Under the pieces are notes generated by a model. It ran no database searches. It was given only the letters and a program-made list of their open reading frames with translations, and had not been told where the DNA came from. From assembly GCF_900637665.1 (NCBI RefSeq), contig NZ_LR134386.1, forward strand, positions 984,501 to 1,048,500: a stretch of 64,000 nucleotides of DNA, given 5' to 3'. Position 1 is the first letter of the stretch; every line of letters begins with the position of its first letter. The DNA comes from Chryseobacterium nakagawai. GTDB lineage: Bacteria > Bacteroidota > Bacteroidia > Flavobacteriales > Weeksellaceae. Made by a program: the position numbers and the translations under genes. Shown one piece after another: positions 8,001 to 17,555 of the stretch.

Positions 8001-8720
8001 TTATGGCGTTAGATAAGAGATATGAATATTTCCATTTGACAGTCTGAAATCCTGAGTGTAACGACAGCGGATTCTGAATGTTTCTCCCACATTAAAGAAA
8101 TTAATAGACGAAAGATTATGATTGAGTCCTGTAGTACGTTCTCCGTGGCCTGTAGATATTGCTGAAAGCGTTACCGTAGAAGATGATACTTTCTGTATGT
8201 AAGAATTAGCAGTTCCGGCAGTATATCCATTTCCATTTAAATTGAGGTCATACGTCATGTAAGGTACAATATTGTAGTATCCTTGTTTGACTACGTTAAA
8301 AAGACCAGTACTGGTATTATAGTTCAGATAAGCATTGTCAATTTTATTACTAATGTTATAAACATAAGTTTGCGAATAATTTTCATGGGTACTCACTGGA
8401 GCTGTATGGGTTCCTTTATAACTTCCACTACTAGGACTAATGGTTGTTTTATTCCCTACAAAAACAACTTTCAAAAAGTTTTCGGATTCTATACTTCTCC
8501 ATACCGGAGGATTTTCTATACCATTCGACATAAGGAATTCACCTCTGTTTCCTGAGTTTCCTTTAGTGTTTGCAGTTCCTCCTACATTGAGATCTTTTAC
8601 TACCTGAAGAGAACCATTAACATGTAAAGTGCTTTGTGGTGTAGGAGTATGTATCCCTACTTGTGCATTTGTAATTGTGGATATAGCAAATAATGCCATA
8701 TATAATAGCCTTTTTATCAT
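8001..8720 (-). CDS. Secreted protein with 'VGI-T-P-TLHV' N-terminal motif
   Basis: A signal peptide ends at about 'ITNAQ' (residue 20). The mature start 'VGIHTPTPQSTLHVNGSLQV' is the form seen in many Chryseobacterium surface proteins. The C-terminal half (about 110-239) is Asn/Thr/Tyr-rich beta structure, perhaps a C1q/TNF-like jelly roll. No catalytic motif or type IX sorting domain is visible. A TATATTTG box lies upstream. Function unknown. Confidence 0.6.
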   Translation of the reverse strand: MIKRLLYMALFAISTITNAQVGIHTPTPQSTLHVNGSLQVVKDLNVGGTANTKGNSGNRGEFLMSNGIENPPVWRSIESENFLKVVFVGNKTTISPSSGSYKGTHTAPVSTHENYSQTYVYNISNKIDNAYLNYNTSTGLFNVVKQGYYNIVPYMTYDLNLNGNGYTAGTANSYIQKVSSSTVTLSAISTGHGERTTGLNHNLSSINFFNVGETFRIRCRYTQDFRLSNGNIHISYLTP

Positions 8721-8751
8721 TCCGAAGTGTTTTTTAGTGAATAATTTTAAA

Positions 8752-8759
8752 CAAATATA
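8752..8759 (-). promoter_or_regulatory. -7 promoter box TATATTTG
   Basis: On the minus strand TATATTTG lies about 31 nt before the ATG of the secreted protein at 8720. No clear -33 element. The remaining gap from 8760 to 8955 is AT-rich with no gene seen. Confidence 0.55.
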
Positions 8760-8954
8760 ATTTTTTAGAAATACTTATTTTTTTTAACAGACGATAAGCA
8801 TATTAACCTATGGATAAGCGAAGGATATGAAGCCTGAAATATGGATTATTATTGAAATTCATATTTTGTTTATCATTGAAAATCTGTAAATTAAAGTATT
8901 GAATATTAAATTTTATTTATTTTTATTGCGGTACGAAATGATAAAAAATTATAG

Positions 8955-8994
8955 CAAAAAAAGAATCAACCCAATCTGGTTGATTCTTTTTTTT
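8955..8994. terminator. Bidirectional terminator
   Basis: GAATCAACC / GGTTGATTC (8963-8971 with 8978-8986) is flanked by an A-run on the left and a T-run on the right, extending the stem and giving U-tracts on both strands. It ends the long metallophosphoesterase gene on the minus strand. Confidence 0.85.
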
Positions 8995-9020
8995 ATTTAA
9001 AAATATATATTTTTGTTGTA

Positions 9021-12000
9021 TTAGAATTTCATTCCTACACCGGCAGAGATTCTTCCGCCATCTGAGCCATAGAAATAGTTAAGTCTGGCAGACATCATTT
9101 CCACAATGCTTAGCCAAACTCCTGCTCCTACAGACTGGTGCCATTTTCTGGAGTATTCACCGTCATTCCATACACGGCCGATATCATACCCAACAAGAAT
9201 CCCCAGATTGGCAGGAACAATATTGTTTCTGATTCTTCCAAAATCCCAACGGATCTCAGAATTGTTAGTGAAATATGATCTTCCTGAGAATCTTTCATTT
9301 CTGAATGCTCTCATTCCATTATTACCTCCGATGGCCGCTGCCTGATAGAACTCAAAACTATCATTGTTGATCCACATGGCATTACTGGCATTGGCAAATA
9401 CGAAAATTCCTTTTTTATCAATTCTGTGGTCAATAGCGAATTTTCCTTTTACCGTCAGGAAATTTCTATTAAAATTGGAAAAAGTAGCTTTCCAGTCTGC
9501 GTTCAACATCAACTCCATTCCCAGGGTTGGAAAAGCAGGGTTGTCTGCATTTTTATAACTGAAAGTATAATTAGCCCCTAAGAACTGTTGGCTGTCAAAT
9601 ACTTCAGGTCTTACATCCGGAGAAGTGTTGATAAAACGCCCGTCTTTTCTCTGTACTTTATTATCTTCAAAAGTAAGTTGGAGTTGATGGCTAAAGTTCA
9701 TCCAGCCTTTCTTTGAGATGGAAGGAGCAACATTAAACTTAGAAATTCTTGCCCTGTTGTATTCTCTTTCCGTATTTTCTTTATCATAAGGACTGTCGTT
9801 GGAAAGCCCAAAAAAGTTTTGGGAAAACCTCGGAGTGGTATATGCTGCATCAATATTAAAATCCCATCCAGAAATTGCTTTCTTGAAAATTCCTTTATAA
9901 ATGAGGCTGAACCCTGCAGTAGCAGTATAAAAATTGGCTTTTAAACTATGCTTTTGAGTAAAGGGATCACGGATGAAATTATTCACCGTATAATTAGCTA
10001 AAACACCAATAATAACCCCGTCATCAGGGTTATAATCAACATTCGGATATCCTGCGAAGGCATTGAACTTCGGATGCTTGTAATTATAGGTATTTATTTC
10101 ATAATCATCCGCAATATTTTTAGTAGCATTTCCTGCATTATAAGTATTCTTTTGAGACTCGAAGTCGTAGATCTTTACTTTCCTTCCGTCTGCTACATTA
10201 TAAACATCATGATTATATCCACCAATTAGCCTGATGTTCATTTTGGGACGTCCTTTACCTACTACTTCATAAATATCATCTTCTAACCCGTAGATCCAAA
10301 GTTCTTTTGTTTTTGAATCATGATAAGTCTTTTCAAAAACCAATTCATTTTTATCTTTGTTTTTACCTAATTTATATTGTTGTACAAGAACAGAATGACC
10401 ATTTTTGGTAACCACAAATTTATCGGGTCCTACAGTTCCTGCCAAAGGAACTTTTTCCTGTAGTACATTATAGTACTTGGATGCGTATGTCTGTAATTTT
10501 GTTTTTCTTATTTTTAGTTTTCGCTGAATATCAGCGATGGTTTCATCCTGAACTTCTTTGGGGAGATTATGGAATGCATCATCGATATCAGCATCTGTTA
10601 AATGTTCCTGGATATACTTAGCCTGGGTTTCCCATTCTTCCTGGGTAGCACCTTTTAAAAAGACAAGATCCATTGGATAAGGTTCCATAGCCAGCCATTT
10701 CACACTGCTGATGTCTTCCGTGAAGGTTTTCATGTGGCGGATGGCCGGAACATTCATAATAATTTTAAAGGCAGCGCCGTCATATTTGCTGAAAGCCTGA
10801 TCTCTATCCTTTGGAATTGGTTTATAAATAATTTTATCTCCTTCTTCATATTGTGCCCATTTCCATTGATCTGAATGTCTATCCCAGTCACCAATCAGCA
10901 TATCAAATAACCTTGCTCTGATGTAAGACTCTTTGTCTACGGAATATTTGTAATTCTTGGTTAAGTTTTTCAGGACATCATCAGTAGAAACGATATCTTT
11001 TGCATGATTAAGGTAAGCCAGTGTCTTAGGGTCTGAAGAAAAGCGTTCCTCAATCATATACATTTCATCCCCATAGTTTTGGTTATACTTTCCTAAAGCT
11101 TGTTGCTTGGGAATATAGTATAACTTCGGATTGCTATGGAAAATATTCAGTTTTTCTGACATATTTCCTATGGTAAACGGTGTGAAAGGATGGTTGGTAG
11201 TATAAAAGTCTAAAAGGAATTTCTCCGGAAAGCTATTGGTAAGCTCTTCACCGAAAGTACTCCTTGTGAAAGCCATATTATTAAGAAACCTAACTGCGCT
11301 TTTTTTCACTCCACGCATTACAAATTCTTGCCCGTCATTTGCTTTTAATCTTAAGCTGTTAGACTGGTTTCCGCCTCCTTCTCTGAATGGAGTATAACCA
11401 CCGTTCAGCTCTGAAAGATTGGCTGTAGGGGCTTCAATAGACATCCCATAGTATTTTCTGTAATGATCTCCCCAAAGCCATCGGTAGAGCCCTCCTTTTT
11501 GCGTAAGCGGTACCGGATAGATGGTTGAAGATACCGTAGCTGGGAATGTATTGGGAAAATTATTCACAAATACATCTGGTTTGGATATGACAGATATTTG
11601 TGACAATTTCTGAAGCTTAGCATCCTTTGTGGAAAAAAACTCCACATCGGTACTCTGATCTTTTCTGATATTGAGGACAGCGAAGCCACTTCCTCCATAA
11701 GAAAAGTCTGTTTTTTCAGTAATGGTAGACGGATTTGTTTTAGAGCCTGCACCACTGATAATCTGTCGTATGTTTCCCTCTTCATGATATTGTAAGTTGT
11801 GATCGTGGCCGGAAACGAAGATCACATTTTCTTTATCCTGAACAATACTTTTCAGCCTGTTGGCTAGTTCTGCATAGTGTTGATTGTTTATATCCGCAGG
11901 ACTTATTCCTGAAGAGCTTCTGAGTATATTGATAGCGCTGGCAACTCCAGGAACCGGTATTTTACTGTTAAGAGGAAAAAGATGCGATTTTGCTGAATGA

Positions 12001-12734
12001 AACCCTGCGTGGGTTCCACTGCTGATAACCGGATGATGTAAGGCAACAATGATTCTTTTACCCTGATTTTTGATAATAAGATCTTTAAACTCTGTATAAA
12101 AATCTTCACGGGTTTTGATGGTACAGCCTTTATTGATCCCAGGATAATTATCCCAGTTTGTAATGGCCCACTCCGTATCAATGGCAATCAGTTTAATATC
12201 TTTGGTGATGCTGATATCATCAATAGGACATCCGTTTTTGGGTAAAAATGCTTTTTTATCATCAAAATATTTTTTCACCAAAGATTCCTGAGCATTTAAT
12301 CCACTTAAACCACTGTACCAATCATGATTTCCAGGAATGACCAGGGTTTTTCCTTTAAAATTTTTAGTAATGGAAAACTGATCTTCAAGTTTTTGTTTTG
12401 CTAAAGCATAGCCTTTATCTGATTTCTCAGGCATTCCGTTGGGATAGATATTATCTCCAAGGAAGATGAGCATCGAGTTACTGTCTGCAGAATCAAGTTT
12501 GTTTTTAAGTAAATCCAGTGTTTTCTGTGCCTGAGGTTCATCAGCGTTTCCGGCATCTCCAATCAGGAAAAGTTTAAAATCATTTTCAGATTTTATCTCA
12601 GAATCTTTTACTTCAAATAAGTTTTTGCCTTTTTGTACGTTATATGTTGCGCAGGAATACATGACTCCGGCAGACATTACTGTTCTCAGAACAATAGAAG
12701 TATTTTTTAGATGAGTTTTAAAGGATAAATTCAT
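9021..12734 (-). CDS. Lipoprotein metallophosphoesterase fused to an outer membrane barrel
   Basis: This 1237-residue protein has a lipobox ending YSC28. Residues 53-330 are a calcineurin-like phosphoesterase domain with all metal motifs: GDAGN (59-63), GDNIYPNG (93-100), GNHDW (135-139), HH233-234 and SGHDH (308-312). A long middle region contains 'LFDMLIGDWDRHSDQW'. The last ~300 residues alternate aromatic and polar residues and end in Phe, as in Omp85/surface-antigen barrels. The architecture suggests a surface or periplasmic phosphatase held by its own barrel. Family members of this size are common in Flavobacteriia; the substrate is unknown. It diverges from the HD gene across only 26 bp. 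Confidence 0.85.
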   Translation of the reverse strand: MNLSFKTHLKNTSIVLRTVMSAGVMYSCATYNVQKGKNLFEVKDSEIKSENDFKLFLIGDAGNADEPQAQKTLDLLKNKLDSADSNSMLIFLGDNIYPNGMPEKSDKGYALAKQKLEDQFSITKNFKGKTLVIPGNHDWYSGLSGLNAQESLVKKYFDDKKAFLPKNGCPIDDISITKDIKLIAIDTEWAITNWDNYPGINKGCTIKTREDFYTEFKDLIIKNQGKRIIVALHHPVISSGTHAGFHSAKSHLFPLNSKIPVPGVASAINILRSSSGISPADINNQHYAELANRLKSIVQDKENVIFVSGHDHNLQYHEEGNIRQIISGAGSKTNPSTITEKTDFSYGGSGFAVLNIRKDQSTDVEFFSTKDAKLQKLSQISVISKPDVFVNNFPNTFPATVSSTIYPVPLTQKGGLYRWLWGDHYRKYYGMSIEAPTANLSELNGGYTPFREGGGNQSNSLRLKANDGQEFVMRGVKKSAVRFLNNMAFTRSTFGEELTNSFPEKFLLDFYTTNHPFTPFTIGNMSEKLNIFHSNPKLYYIPKQQALGKYNQNYGDEMYMIEERFSSDPKTLAYLNHAKDIVSTDDVLKNLTKNYKYSVDKESYIRARLFDMLIGDWDRHSDQWKWAQYEEGDKIIYKPIPKDRDQAFSKYDGAAFKIIMNVPAIRHMKTFTEDISSVKWLAMEPYPMDLVFLKGATQEEWETQAKYIQEHLTDADIDDAFHNLPKEVQDETIADIQRKLKIRKTKLQTYASKYYNVLQEKVPLAGTVGPDKFVVTKNGHSVLVQQYKLGKNKDKNELVFEKTYHDSKTKELWIYGLEDDIYEVVGKGRPKMNIRLIGGYNHDVYNVADGRKVKIYDFESQKNTYNAGNATKNIADDYEINTYNYKHPKFNAFAGYPNVDYNPDDGVIIGVLANYTVNNFIRDPFTQKHSLKANFYTATAGFSLIYKGIFKKAISGWDFNIDAAYTTPRFSQNFFGLSNDSPYDKENTEREYNRARISKFNVAPSISKKGWMNFSHQLQLTFEDNKVQRKDGRFINTSPDVRPEVFDSQQFLGANYTFSYKNADNPAFPTLGMELMLNADWKATFSNFNRNFLTVKGKFAIDHRIDKKGIFVFANASNAMWINNDSFEFYQAAAIGGNNGMRAFRNERFSGRSYFTNNSEIRWDFGRIRNNIVPANLGILVGYDIGRVWNDGEYSRKWHQSVGAGVWLSIVEMMSARLNYFYGSDGGRISAGVGMKF

Positions 12735-12760
12735 AAATTTACAATAACAAAAATTCAGGA

Positions 12761-13936
12761 ATGAGCATTCTAGACAAAGCTAAAAATTATGTTGAAATCT
12801 TATTCAAAGATAAGTTATCTTCAGTATATTTTTATCATAATTTTATTCATACTGCCTATACGGTCAATAAGGCTGAGGAGATTATGAAGCATACCCCTGT
12901 TTCTGAAGAAGATCAGGAAAAAGTACTTGTAGCCCTATGGTTTCATGATACGGGATATATAGAATGTGCCATGAATCATGAAGAAAGGGGAGTGGAGATC
13001 ATGAAAGATTTTCTTCATCAGGAAAATTATCCGGAAAGCTATATCGCAGATGTAGAGAAATTGATCTTAGCGACTAAAATTACCTATGTACCCCAGAATT
13101 TATTGGAAAAAATTGTAAAAGATGCTGATTTCAGTCATTTTGCAGGTCATGACTATAATGATATTTCTGATGCTTTAAGAAAGGAATGGGAATTGACCAA
13201 TGTAAGATGTTTTTCCAATGAAGAATGGAATGCCGGAAATCTGGATATGCTTAAAAATAAGCATTCTTTTTATACCGATTATGCAAAAGAAAACTGGGAA
13301 CCTTTAAAAAAGAAAAACATCAAGAAAATCGAAAAGAAGTTAGGAAAAGAAGAGGAGAAAAAAGAGAATACGGATAGTAAATCTGAGAATAAAAAGGACA
13401 AAGAAAAATCAGACAGGAGTGTAGATACTTTATTTAGAGTAACGCTTAATAATCATACAAGATTAAGTGATATTGCAGACAGTAAAGCGAATATTCTATT
13501 GTCTGTAAATGCTGTTATTATTTCGGTTTGTCTTTCAGTATTGGTCCCAAAGCTGGATGCCCCTAAAAATTCACACCTGATTATCCCAAGTTTTGTACTG
13601 TTGTTATCCAGTGTGCTGACCATAGTATTTGCTATTTTATCTACAAAACCTAATGTAACAAAAACGACATTTACTTCTGAGGATATTGCAAACAGAAAAG
13701 TAAATCTTCTGTTTTTCGGAAACTTCCAGCAAATGCTGTTTGATGATTATCATAATGCCATGAGGGATTTGATCAAAGACAGAGATTATATCTATGATTC
13801 TATGGTAAAAGACCTGTATTATCTTGGAAAAGTTCTTGATAGAAAGTATAAGCTTTTATCCATTACCTATAAGATCTTTATGGCCGGAATTATCATTTCC
13901 GTACTGTCTTTCGGATTTGCTTTCTTTAGCCTTTAA
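12761..13936 (+). CDS. HD phosphohydrolase fused to Pycsar-type TM effector domain
   Basis: Residues 1-180 are an HD domain: H26/H30, H62-D63 ('LWFHDTGY') and D121 ('KDADFSHF'). A Lys/Glu-rich linker (180-220) leads to a membrane domain with the motif 'DSKANILLSVNA' (240-251), TM1 about 244-262, TM2 about 273-294 and TM3 about 369-390. That motif and topology match the DUF5706/PycTM family of Pycsar effectors, which damage the inner membrane after binding cCMP or cUMP. No pyrimidine cyclase gene lies nearby. The HD domain could degrade a cyclic nucleotide or sense nucleotides. The fused domains are clear; a role in phage defence is inference. Confidence 0.8.
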   Translation: MSILDKAKNYVEILFKDKLSSVYFYHNFIHTAYTVNKAEEIMKHTPVSEEDQEKVLVALWFHDTGYIECAMNHEERGVEIMKDFLHQENYPESYIADVEKLILATKITYVPQNLLEKIVKDADFSHFAGHDYNDISDALRKEWELTNVRCFSNEEWNAGNLDMLKNKHSFYTDYAKENWEPLKKKNIKKIEKKLGKEEEKKENTDSKSENKKDKEKSDRSVDTLFRVTLNNHTRLSDIADSKANILLSVNAVIISVCLSVLVPKLDAPKNSHLIIPSFVLLLSSVLTIVFAILSTKPNVTKTTFTSEDIANRKVNLLFFGNFQQMLFDDYHNAMRDLIKDRDYIYDSMVKDLYYLGKVLDRKYKLLSITYKIFMAGIIISVLSFGFAFFSL

Positions 13937-13954
13937 TGAAAAAATAAATCATGA

Positions 13955-13984
13955 TTTTCAGTCAGTTTGTATGTTGGCTGAAAA
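13955..13984. terminator. Hairpin between convergent genes
   Basis: TTTTCAGTCA / TGGCTGAAAA (one wobble pair, 10-nt loop) lies between the convergent stops at 13936 and 14007. The T-run is short, so it is a moderate bidirectional terminator. Confidence 0.5.
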
Positions 13985-14006
13985 TTCTATTATTCAAAAG
14001 AAGTTT

Positions 14007-16325
14007 TTATTTTACAGAATGCTCCTGACTGATTGAAACTCTCAATGCCAGCAATCCTGTAATCCCCTGAAGGTCCTCTACCTTTAAAAATTCTGCATCA
14101 TGTTCCAGAATACCCTTTTTCTGGAGTTTGGTAACATATTCCAGATATTCTTTCTGATTTTCCATACCGAAATAAACAATGGTAATTTTTCCGGGAGCAG
14201 TAATTCGTTCTGAAGAATCTTTTACATGAGCTTTATCCAGACGTTTTTTTATGATTTCATAGTAAGAATTATAGGCTCCGTCTACATCAAAACGTTTTTC
14301 ATCCATTCTGAAGCGGATATCTATTTTTTCATTATACACAAAGATCAGAGAAGCTATATCCAGTGGAATAGGAAGGTCTTTTTTAAAGGACTGAAATTCA
14401 AGTTCCATTTTGCAGATGGTTTTCAGCTGCCAGTATCTTAGTTTATGTACTACTTTTGAGGTATAATGCAGATCGGGAGAAATAGATTGCCCAATATAGA
14501 GATTATGCTCTACACCATCAGATTTAAACCGTTCATAGTAATGCGGAAAAATTTCCTGCGCTTTGATCTGGTTTTCATCCAGCATATCTGCCAGTTTTCT
14601 GTTGACAAGGGTAATAGAATCATCCAAATTTTTTCTGTGGCTGTAAAACAGATCTGTTTGGACAAGGACCTGAGAAAAATAATCCTGAATTTTAGCCTTC
14701 ACTGGTCTAGGGGTTCTCACCTCTAATTTTCCTTGTAAAAAAGGATGAATTTCCTCTCTTAATACTCTTTGGAAGCGTTGCTCTGTATCGGCCTTTATTT
14801 CGTTATTTAATTCATTTTCAAACACATCCAATGCCAATAGGAATTTTTCAGAATCAGAATTGGTGAGAGCGAATATATCATTAAGCCATTCAATCTGATG
14901 GTTGAGGTCTTTAAGCATCAGATTAAAACGTTTTTCAGATGACGAACGGATATCTGATACTCCAAACAAGGGAGTGAGGTTTTTGAATGATATCTCCTTT
15001 AAAGTATGTATTTTTCTTCCCAGAGAAGCGGTAAAATATTTTTCTGCTTCATTTCTGAATTTCCATACCACACTATCATGGATCGTTGTATATTCCCGCT
15101 GTATAATAGCTTCTATCTGATAATTTTTTTCAAAATAGAATCTGCTGAGAGAGAATAAGACCATATCAGTAAAAAACTCAAGTTTTTTGAGCTTTAAACC
15201 ATTGAAGCTACCGGCAATGGGAGAGGTGAACTCCATAATAGCGAGAAGTTCATTGTCTTTCATGATAGGAATAACCATGAAGCTGTTGACATTATTATCC
15301 TTTAAAATATTGAAGGACGGAAGCTGCCTGACATTCTCATCCAGATTATCTACATTAGATACTACAATGGATTTTGAATTATGGTTTAAATTGTTAAAAG
15401 TCGTTTTACGGGTTTCTTCGTCAAATGTATTGATCCAGAAATCCAGAATATGATTGGTAAGCAAGCTTTCATAAATCGGGAGCTTATCAAGCTTCTGTTC
15501 TTTCTTGTTAAAGGTCATCAATCCGAAACTGAGCTCCGGAACATCAAAATAGGATTTGAAAATCTCTGTCAGGTTCTCATTCGGGTTTAAATTTTCAGGA
15601 TCAATCTCGATCATGCTTGATTTAAGATCAGAAAGCGCTACTTCAGAGGTACAGTCTACCAACGATATAATGGTAAAACCTTTCAATATCCAGGATTGTG
15701 ATGGGAAATATTTTTTCCACAATTTAAAATCATCCAGATTTTCTAACAGCATATCCATGATATCATCGGATGGAATTTTTGCATCCTCAGTAGGATAAAT
15801 TTCTGTAAAATCTGAATTTACCGTTATCTTATAATGTTTCATAATTCCCTGCTTATTTGGGATATCATAATAAAACGGGATGGTACTTTTGATATCTTTT
15901 TTAAAATAACTCTGAAGGATCAGGCAGCAACAAAACACATAAAATTCATTATCACTGATGTTTCTCAGCTCAATTTCAAAATCTTTTCCTGCATCTTTAA
16001 GAATATCCTTAAACCTCTCTGTATAGTTGAAAGTGATGTTGGAAAGAGGAATACTTGCTGCTTTTATTTCATTTCGGGTAAGTCCTGTAGGAAAAAGATC
16101 AGTGAGCAGTGATCGGATGAGGTCTTCATTTTTTTCCAGAATGCTTATATCCTGAAATCCTTCTTTCAGTTCCTGAAAATTCCGGGTTTGTTCGATCAGA
16201 GATTCTGCATAGTTTACCCTGTATTCCAAACGGTCATTATACCGGATATGTTCCAATACATCCAAATACTTTTTGAACGAGATATAAACCTGAAATGGGG
16301 AGTCTTTTTTGTAAAGATTGGCCAA
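14007..16325 (-). CDS. GAF domain-containing protein of unknown function
   Basis: The 772-residue cytoplasmic protein has no signal peptide or membrane helix. Residues about 255-410 fit a GAF sensor domain ('FNILKDNNVNSFMVIPIMKDNELLAIMEF'-like core). The flanks are mostly helical, and the C-terminal part has no kinase, cyclase or other output motif. It may be a stand-alone signalling protein found in Flavobacteriia. The gene stands alone, converging on the HD-PycTM gene. The gap 16326-16546 upstream shows only AT-rich sequence. Confidence 0.65.
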   Translation of the reverse strand: MANLYKKDSPFQVYISFKKYLDVLEHIRYNDRLEYRVNYAESLIEQTRNFQELKEGFQDISILEKNEDLIRSLLTDLFPTGLTRNEIKAASIPLSNITFNYTERFKDILKDAGKDFEIELRNISDNEFYVFCCCLILQSYFKKDIKSTIPFYYDIPNKQGIMKHYKITVNSDFTEIYPTEDAKIPSDDIMDMLLENLDDFKLWKKYFPSQSWILKGFTIISLVDCTSEVALSDLKSSMIEIDPENLNPNENLTEIFKSYFDVPELSFGLMTFNKKEQKLDKLPIYESLLTNHILDFWINTFDEETRKTTFNNLNHNSKSIVVSNVDNLDENVRQLPSFNILKDNNVNSFMVIPIMKDNELLAIMEFTSPIAGSFNGLKLKKLEFFTDMVLFSLSRFYFEKNYQIEAIIQREYTTIHDSVVWKFRNEAEKYFTASLGRKIHTLKEISFKNLTPLFGVSDIRSSSEKRFNLMLKDLNHQIEWLNDIFALTNSDSEKFLLALDVFENELNNEIKADTEQRFQRVLREEIHPFLQGKLEVRTPRPVKAKIQDYFSQVLVQTDLFYSHRKNLDDSITLVNRKLADMLDENQIKAQEIFPHYYERFKSDGVEHNLYIGQSISPDLHYTSKVVHKLRYWQLKTICKMELEFQSFKKDLPIPLDIASLIFVYNEKIDIRFRMDEKRFDVDGAYNSYYEIIKKRLDKAHVKDSSERITAPGKITIVYFGMENQKEYLEYVTKLQKKGILEHDAEFLKVEDLQGITGLLALRVSISQEHSVK

Positions 16326-16546
16326 GAGCTGAAATTTAAAGTAAAGTTATGAAAAAAAGACTACTTTCACTTCTGTTTTATATTGGTAAAAATAATTCTT
16401 TACCCTTGGTTTGTTTTATTTTTTTGAAGAAATAATCAAAATGAATAGAACATTGTACGTTTTTGATTTACTTTATAAAAATATCTGTAGTCATCTTTTC
16501 TTTTGGAGAATAATTGAATAAATGGGTAATGTATTTTGAGTGAGTC

Positions 16547-17458
16547 TTACTTAATCTTTCCGTCTGGCTGTATTTTATATTTCTTTTTTAATATCCTTTT
16601 TTCAGTGGTATTTTTTCTTGTGTAAAGTTCAATGTCAAAATTCTTGGTAATAATGAAATCGTTGACAGTCTCACCATCAAATTCTGCAATTTGTAATGAT
16701 GAAAGCAATTTGTTGTTTGTGGCTATTAGCAGATCATAGCCTTCTACATCGGAGTCCGTATAGGCAAGAATGAAAGGCTGCAGGCCCTTGACTTTTGGAA
16801 GTATGAAAAAGCTGCTGGGCGTATCTTTGATGCCATACTCTTCAAGAATATTCTTATTTTCAGGATAAGAGTACTGTGGATATCTATTGGCACATTCTTT
16901 TTCATTGAATTTTATATAACATATGGAATAGTAATCTTCATGGTCGAAGGGTAAAGTGGTTATTTTGTAATTTTCTTTGGCAGAGCTATCTTGTCCCTTC
17001 GAGTGTGAAATCTTAATTTTCTTATCCCTAATCAGCGAAGCTGCAAATTCTTTGAATGATTCCTGGGCGCTGAGGAAATATTCATCCAGAATGTTTTTAT
17101 GGGTTTCCTCATTGATGATTTTATCAATCTCCCCGGTATTGCTGTAATAGAAAAAGTAGGTTTCATCATTGGTTTCCGTCAATTCTTCATTTATATAGTT
17201 TTCCACTTTGAACTTTACTTTTACTGAAGTTTTATCCTGTGAAATGTTTTCTGCAGTATAGGTTACTGCACATCCTGAACCACAGCTTAGAGTAAAGGAA
17301 CTATTTTCCATATCAGTTATGGCTTCTTTGAGGGGAGCTGGCGCTGCTGTAGTTTGTGCTGGAGGAAGATTCTCTATTTTTTGTTCCAGGGTCTTCTTTT
17401 TACAGGAAGATAGAATGGAAATGATGAATAGGAAGATTAGAATGGCTTTCTTTGTCAT
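16547..17458 (-). CDS. Predicted lipoprotein, last gene of the effector module
   Basis: The start is placed at ATG 17458, which gives a short lipoprotein signal 'KKAILIFLFIISILSSC' directly; an upstream in-frame start would put 21 extra residues before it. The mature part of about 280 residues has a Pro/Ala linker and two conserved-looking Cys ('SCGSGC'), and no known enzyme motif. It lies 97 nt after a second lipoprotein gene and downstream of a peptidoglycan hydrolase gene. A periplasmic immunity role is a reasonable guess from position only. Confidence 0.55.
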   Translation of the reverse strand: MTKKAILIFLFIISILSSCKKKTLEQKIENLPPAQTTAAPAPLKEAITDMENSSFTLSCGSGCAVTYTAENISQDKTSVKVKFKVENYINEELTETNDETYFFYYSNTGEIDKIINEETHKNILDEYFLSAQESFKEFAASLIRDKKIKISHSKGQDSSAKENYKITTLPFDHEDYYSICYIKFNEKECANRYPQYSYPENKNILEEYGIKDTPSSFFILPKVKGLQPFILAYTDSDVEGYDLLIATNNKLLSSLQIAEFDGETVNDFIITKNFDIELYTRKNTTEKRILKKKYKIQPDGKIK

Positions 17459-17555
17459 GTAGTGATTAGGGTTGAATATCTTTGAATCAGTTAAAAATAC
17501 GGTATAGCTGATTTTGATCAATTTTAAGCATAACTATCAAGTTCTATTTTTAGTA

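Noticed and set aside
16345..16434. A 28-residue plus-strand frame beginning MKKRLLSLLFYIG
   Set aside because: Too short, low-complexity and without supporting promoter or conservation evidence; it may reflect AT-rich DNA.
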